Made by a program: the position numbers and the translations under genes | DNA from: UMGS1124 sp045613165 | Lineage (GTDB): Bacteria > Bacillota_I > Bacilli_A > RF39 > UBA660 | Length of the DNA stretch: 10,597 nucleotides | NCBI GenBank assembly: GCA_045613165.1 | Contig: JAZLAK010000057.1 | Location: 1-10,597 of the forward strand | Direction: 5' to 3' | The notes under the pieces: generated by a model | Told to the model about the DNA's origin: nothing | Database searches by the model: none | What the model saw: the letters and a program-made list of their open reading frames with translations, nothing else | Shown: in pieces, positions 6,688-10,597 of the stretch | Layout: every line of letters begins with the position of its first letter | How positions within the stretch are numbered: position 1 is the stretch's first letter

Positions 6688-9600
6688 GGTGTCACATCAA
6701 CTCCTAAACCTTTATATTGAGTAATTAAAGAATTAAACGTACTAGTTGACATATCACCAGCATCTTTTACTTCTATACTCCAATTATTTGTAGAAGTATT
6801 ATAAATCAAATACTTCCATTTATCTCTACCTTCAGTATTTGTAGCTATATTTTTACCAAATGCTCCACTACTTTTCGCTAATTCAGTAATAAATTTACTA
6901 GTACATTCATTACCCGAATTATTACACGATAACTCTGAATAAGAGCTTTCCGTATCAGAATACTTAATAGGATCACAACTTCCAGTTGCATCACAATTAG
7001 AATTATATTCTCTAATTTTCTTAATAGATGCACTATCTAAAGTAAATGAATACTCTAAATTATTAGGATTATAAGTATCAGCACTTTGAATTGTCGATAT
7101 TACAGTTTCACCTTTTATATTATCCCAATTTTTTAATCCATTTGTTGTACCTAACCTATTGTTTGGATCTATATTAATAGGATCAACTATTCTAAATACA
7201 ATATCCAATTTCGAATCACAAGTTCCATCTGGACATCCTTCAATAATAGAATTAGTTATTTCATAATCACAATATCTCTTAATTGAATCACCAGTTTTAA
7301 ATTTATTAAAGATTTTACCAGTACCACCAGCATCACCTAATTTAGAAAAACTATAATAATTTATATTATCATTCTTAGCCTTAGCACTCGCATCAATATC
7401 ATAAACATACCCTAAATAAATAGATTTTCCAGGATTATTATAAGTAATTATCTTACCAGTAAATATTTCTGAATATTTTTCTTTATCAGGGTATTGATAA
7501 TCAACAGAATATTGAACAACTCTTTTTATATCTGAAGTATACGTATAAATTGTTTCTTGATTTATTCCGCTTTCTGTCAATGTAGCATATTGTCTATCTC
7601 CACCACTACCTGATTGATTTGCAGTCTTTGTTTCACTTTCAACAAAGTTACTATCATCTATTCCACCATAACTAGAACGTTCATTATTATATTTAACTCC
7701 TATACTATTATTCGAATAAGTTTGAGCATAATAATAATTTAATTTTTGATCAAAATTATAAAATTGAGCATCTGTTATAGTATCATCACTTGTGGTATTA
7801 GATTTTGCTATACCTAATCTATTATTACAAGTTCTTAAATCATTTTTTAAATTTGCAATTGAAGTTGCATTCGCTGATTTACCCTGAAAAGTTGATAACT
7901 TACCAGAAACATTCCAATTAATTGGAGAAGGACTTGCTGCGCAAGCTGTCTCTTGATATCCAGATTGTGGACTATAAATTAAATTAGTTTTATTAACAAT
8001 ATTAGCACTACTATACGAATAGTTATAAACATATTTATATTTTTGGCACTTTACTGCACAAGGATTTTCTCCAGAACCACAACAATATTTCCCACAACCA
8101 GAAGAAGAAAGAGTTTGACTAGCTTGAGCCGCTGACGCTTCTTGCCAAACATTATAAGCATCAACTAACACTTGTAAATTAGATTCATATACAGTACTCC
8201 ATGTATTATAATCAATACTAACTGTACATGTTTTATTTGCAACTAAATTAGGATATTTACTAAATTCAAAATACTCTCCTGCTTCTGTTGTATATTTTCC
8301 TTTTAAATCATTTATATTTATTACTTCATCACAAACTTCAGTACAATAACTATTTATAGTTGATTCTTTATTGTAACCCAATGTATAATTGCTAAAATTA
8401 GTATTAGATTTTGCATCATCATAACTTTGCGAATCACTACATTTATTAATAGAACCAGAATACGATTCTGTAGGATTATATAAACAACCACTACTATTAT
8501 ATATAGCAGCAAAACCACCAATAGATTTTAAAGAAAGTACTTTAGGGTGACTGCACTCACAATCATCAATAAACTCAGAATAACTACTTAATATATTTCC
8601 AGTTTTTCCATAAAAAGTATAATTAGCACCGTTTTTTTCATATTCACAAGATTTTACAACTGGAGGAACACATATACTATCATAAATCTCTTGAAACTTT
8701 TCATTACTATTTAAAAGTTCACTTTTATAAGCAGAACTGTTAAAAGATTCACAACCACACCCTGAATTGCTTTGAGTTAAATAATATCTTAAGTTATCAC
8801 CATTAATATCATTATTCCATTCATTCCCATTATTATCAACATAAGTATATTCACTACCGTCTTTTCTTATATCACATTTATTAATTTCATATAAAATTTT
8901 AGCTATTGAATATCCAGCACCTGTGTTTAAATTCAAAAAAGAATTAACTTTTGCTTCATCAGAAGTTGGAACAATATACGATGGATAATTTATTATGGTG
9001 CCCAATGTATCTTTAGTATAAATACGATTATATAAACTATTTGCAAAATCACTTATTCCCAATACCGTATTTCTACCATAATAATCACTTGAAGCAAATT
9101 TATATGCAATTGATTTAGGAGTTGAAAAAACATATTTAGAACCATTATAGCCATTTAAATATAAAGCATAAACTGGTTCAATAATTATTCTTAGATTAGA
9201 AATAGTATTTTTATGTGCCGCTGTAATAGTTGACAAAGTATCACTTGAGGATATTATATTAGCACGCCTTAGTAATGTTACACTAATATTTGCAAATTCT
9301 TCCGTTAAAACACAATCCGTACCTTTAGAAGAACAACCAGGATCAACCAAAATATTTTCTTTTAAGTTTTCTTGATAAAAATTCAACCCTGCTTGACTTT
9401 TTGGAATGATTGTATTAATTTTATCAAAAGGTTCTAGTTCAACATAATTACCTTTACCAAAAGCTCCATAATTATAATTCCCATCACCTAAAATAATACC
9501 TTCAATAGCCTTTTCCCCATGAACATTTTTACTATCAAAATATTCTCCACCATATTTATTTCCAGTACTTCTCATATACCCATATGACAATGCCTCAAGT

Positions 9601-9821
9601 TTAGAATTACTTATATTTACTAAAGTAAACTTAATTCCAGCTCCTGCAGCTAAACAAGCTCCTCCTGTACATTTACATCCAGCAGTGGAACAACTTTTTC
9701 CACCAGAATATCCTTGCCCTTGCCCCTCTCCAGAATAATCACCTGAAACAGCATTAATATTTAAATATAAAGAAAAGAAAGAAAATACAAAAAATATAAA
9801 TATATTTGTGATTTTTTTCAT
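6684..9821 (-). CDS. Large secreted cysteine-rich protein of unknown function (1045 aa)
   Basis: I do not recognise this family with confidence. An N-terminal signal peptide (about 1-24, cleavage after NINA) leads to a mature protein with no further membrane helix, no LPXTG-type anchor and no obvious surface-binding repeats, so it is predicted secreted. It has 32 cysteines, very high for such an AT-rich genome. They group in clusters: CSTAGCKCTGGAC (44-56), a pair at 163/170, CxC pairs at 355/357 and 421/423, a five-Cys cluster at 576-592, and C-terminal groups at 851-868 and 943-973. An even number in an exported protein suggests disulfides. The rest is rich in Asn, Ser, Tyr and Gly; a segment FRIVDPINIDPNNR (876-889) followed by NW (898-899) may mark a conserved domain. 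ATGA overlaps on both sides link it to the two membrane proteins. It may be a surface or pilus-associated structural protein or an exported substrate. Confidence 0.85.
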   Translation of the reverse strand: MKKITNIFIFFVFSFFSLYLNINAVSGDYSGEGQGQGYSGGKSCSTAGCKCTGGACLAAGAGIKFTLVNISNSKLEALSYGYMRSTGNKYGGEYFDSKNVHGEKAIEGIILGDGNYNYGAFGKGNYVELEPFDKINTIIPKSQAGLNFYQENLKENILVDPGCSSKGTDCVLTEEFANISVTLLRRANIISSSDTLSTITAAHKNTISNLRIIIEPVYALYLNGYNGSKYVFSTPKSIAYKFASSDYYGRNTVLGISDFANSLYNRIYTKDTLGTIINYPSYIVPTSDEAKVNSFLNLNTGAGYSIAKILYEINKCDIRKDGSEYTYVDNNGNEWNNDINGDNLRYYLTQSNSGCGCESFNSSAYKSELLNSNEKFQEIYDSICVPPVVKSCEYEKNGANYTFYGKTGNILSSYSEFIDDCECSHPKVLSLKSIGGFAAIYNSSGCLYNPTESYSGSINKCSDSQSYDDAKSNTNFSNYTLGYNKESTINSYCTEVCDEVININDLKGKYTTEAGEYFEFSKYPNLVANKTCTVSIDYNTWSTVYESNLQVLVDAYNVWQEASAAQASQTLSSSGCGKYCCGSGENPCAVKCQKYKYVYNYSYSSANIVNKTNLIYSPQSGYQETACAASPSPINWNVSGKLSTFQGKSANATSIANLKNDLRTCNNRLGIAKSNTTSDDTITDAQFYNFDQKLNYYYAQTYSNNSIGVKYNNERSSYGGIDDSNFVESETKTANQSGSGGDRQYATLTESGINQETIYTYTSDIKRVVQYSVDYQYPDKEKYSEIFTGKIITYNNPGKSIYLGYVYDIDASAKAKNDNINYYSFSKLGDAGGTGKIFNKFKTGDSIKRYCDYEITNSIIEGCPDGTCDSKLDIVFRIVDPINIDPNNRLGTTNGLKNWDNIKGETVISTIQSADTYNPNNLEYSFTLDSASIKKIREYNSNCDATGSCDPIKYSDTESSYSELSCNNSGNECTSKFITELAKSSGAFGKNIATNTEGRDKWKYLIYNTSTNNWSIEVKDAGDMSTSTFNSLITQYKGLGVDVTP

Positions 9822-10489
9822 AGTTTTTCGCTCCTTTTTTTCCTTATAATAAGTAATATTATTATAGTTATTAAAAATATTACAAATATAATTATATAAA
9901 TTAAATAACTTTTAATAAAACTTTCGTTATCATTCTCATCCACATCATAAGTTTGTTTTTCTTCACTATAATCTAACATTTTTTCATAAAACTCATCAAG
10001 AGATAAATTTTCATCTTTAGTCAAAAATTTAGAACAATATTTAAAATTTTTATTCTCATCATAAGTACAGTTAACATTATCACTATATATATTATACATT
10101 GGCTTAGTTATACTTCTTGAACTAATTTTATCAGCATAACAATTATTATTAGTTGAATAAAATTCAAACTTATAATCATATACTGAATAAGTGTCAGTAT
10201 CTACAAATGAAAAAATACCACCATTAGATAATTCATAATTAATAACATTTTCTTCTCCATTATTAGTATTATAATATTTTATAAAAAAATTTTCAGTTAT
10301 ATTAATAACATTAAATTTAAAATCATATTCTTTATTATCATTTAAAATAGGTTCAACACTTATATCAACTGCCTTTGCTTCATTTAACAATTGTTTTCTT
10401 TCTTGATATGAACATTCAGCATTAACACTATTTATAAAAATAAAAGATAATAATATAAAAAATAAACTATAATTAAATATCTTCCTCAT
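9818..10489 (-). CDS. Bitopic surface membrane protein, first gene of the Cys-rich cassette
   Basis: Unrecognised 223-residue protein. A signal peptide (about 1-24, cleavage after VNA) is followed by an extracytoplasmic domain with four cysteines (26, 117, 141, 152), an acidic stalk (about 157-190), one strong membrane helix (about 194-215) and a short basic tail RKKRSEKL. This gives a type I topology, domain outside and tail inside. The even Cys count again suggests disulfides. I chose ATG 10489 because GGGTGG (10500-10495) lies 5 nt upstream; a GTG at 10498 lies within that site. Its TGA overlaps the ATG of the 1045-aa gene, whose ribosome binding site AGGAGC is inside this gene. It could tether or help export the large Cys-rich protein; this is inference from coupling. 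Confidence 0.82.
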   Translation of the reverse strand: MRKIFNYSLFFILLSFIFINSVNAECSYQERKQLLNEAKAVDISVEPILNDNKEYDFKFNVINITENFFIKYYNTNNGEENVINYELSNGGIFSFVDTDTYSVYDYKFEFYSTNNNCYADKISSRSITKPMYNIYSDNVNCTYDENKNFKYCSKFLTKDENLSLDEFYEKMLDYSEEKQTYDVDENDNESFIKSYLIYIIIFVIFLITIIILLIIRKKRSEKL

Positions 10490-10494
10490 AACTT

Positions 10495-10502
10495 CCACCC
10501 TT
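10495..10502 (-). promoter_or_regulatory. Ribosome binding site deciding the start of the first cassette gene
   Basis: AAGGGTGG on the minus strand, 5 nt before ATG 10489. It overlaps the alternative GTG at 10498, which makes the ATG the better start. Confidence 0.75.
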
Positions 10503-10513
10503 ATCTTAAAATC

Positions 10514-10542
10514 ATTATAACATAATAAAGTTTCATTTCCAA
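10514..10542 (-). promoter_or_regulatory. Promoter of the Cys-rich exoprotein cassette
   Basis: TTGGAA (-35, 10542-10537), a 17-nt spacer and TATAAT (-10, 10519-10514) with TG one base upstream (10522-10521). The design is the same as the Tad unit promoter. Transcription should start near 10507, leaving a leader of about 18 nt. Confidence 0.85.
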
Positions 10543-10559
10543 TAAAAATATGTTAAAAT
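10531..10559 (+). promoter_or_regulatory. Possible divergent promoter for the right-edge gene
   Basis: TAAAAT (10554-10559) with TG one base upstream (10551-10552) forms an extended -10. The hexamer 17 nt upstream (TTTCAT, 10531-10536) is a poor -35 and abuts the -35 of the opposite promoter, so the two RNA polymerase footprints would overlap. Confidence 0.5.
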
Positions 10560-10575
10560 GAATTAAGGTGAGAAT

Positions 10576-10597
10576 ATGCTAAAAGGCTTTAAAAACA
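10576..10597 (+). CDS. Start of a divergent gene (7 codons only)
   Basis: ATG at 10576 follows AAGGTGA (10565-10571) with 4 nt spacing, behind a plausible extended -10. Only MLKGFKN is visible before the window ends. This opening resembles the N-terminus of the mechanosensitive channel MscL in some Firmicutes, but seven residues cannot establish identity. Confidence 0.5.

Noticed and set aside
6684..9821. Sortase-anchored surface protein
   Set aside because: No LPXTG-like motif, C-terminal membrane helix or basic tail; the protein ends in a soluble segment.
9818..10489. Lipoprotein, because a Cys follows the signal peptide
   Set aside because: The sequence before Cys26 is VNAE; Glu at -1 does not fit a lipobox. 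A signal peptidase I site after VNA is better.
1..10597. Mycoplasma genetic code (TGA as Trp)
   Set aside because: TGA ends rimM and two cassette genes at ATGA overlaps, and Trp residues are encoded by TGG.
1..10597. tRNA, rRNA, CRISPR, transposon or prophage content
   Set aside because: No cloverleaf-like or rRNA segment, no regularly spaced repeats, and no transposase, integrase or terminal repeat was seen on either strand.

Overview
The window is very AT-rich, and every complete gene lies on the minus strand, so transcription reads from right to left. Stops are TAA, TAG and TGA, and Trp is read from TGG, so the genetic code is standard bacterial, not the Mycoplasma code. TrmD, RimM and a SpoIVFA/SpoIVFB-type pair point to a Firmicute. 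The low GC, very short spacers and lysine/asparagine/isoleucine-rich proteins suggest a small-genome Bacilli lineage close to the Mollicutes, such as the uncultured gut RF39-like group. That placement is inference. No stretch longer than 300 bases lacks a gene.

Reading in the direction of transcription there are four units. Unit 1 (10489 to 6286) has a near-consensus extended -10 promoter, then three genes joined by ATGA stop/start overlaps: a bitopic membrane protein with a signal peptide (223 aa), a large secreted cysteine-rich protein (1045 aa, 32 Cys) and a short single-pass membrane protein (133 aa). It ends in a hairpin terminator. Unit 2 (6178 to 2530) has its own near-consensus promoter and encodes a Tad-type secretion/pilus machine: CpaB-like SAF-domain protein, CpaF/TadA ATPase, TadB-like and TadC-like membrane platform proteins. 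A perfect-stem terminator overlaps the last stop codon. Unit 3 (2455 to 944) is rimM, trmD and an unrecognised 125-aa gene, ending in a weaker terminator. Unit 4 (898 to the left edge) is a SpoIVFA-like protein with a degenerate M23 domain overlapping a SpoIVFB-like M50 intramembrane metalloprotease cut by the window edge.

At the far right a divergent plus-strand gene begins with a good ribosome binding site, but only seven codons are present. Its promoter lies back to back with that of unit 1.

The part most worth study is units 1 and 2 together: a stripped-down Tad machine without a recognisable Flp pilin, prepilin peptidase, secretin or TadZ in the window, next to a separately transcribed, translationally coupled cassette for a large Cys-rich exoprotein with two membrane partners. 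That the cassette encodes the substrate or surface structure of the machine is inferred from adjacency only.
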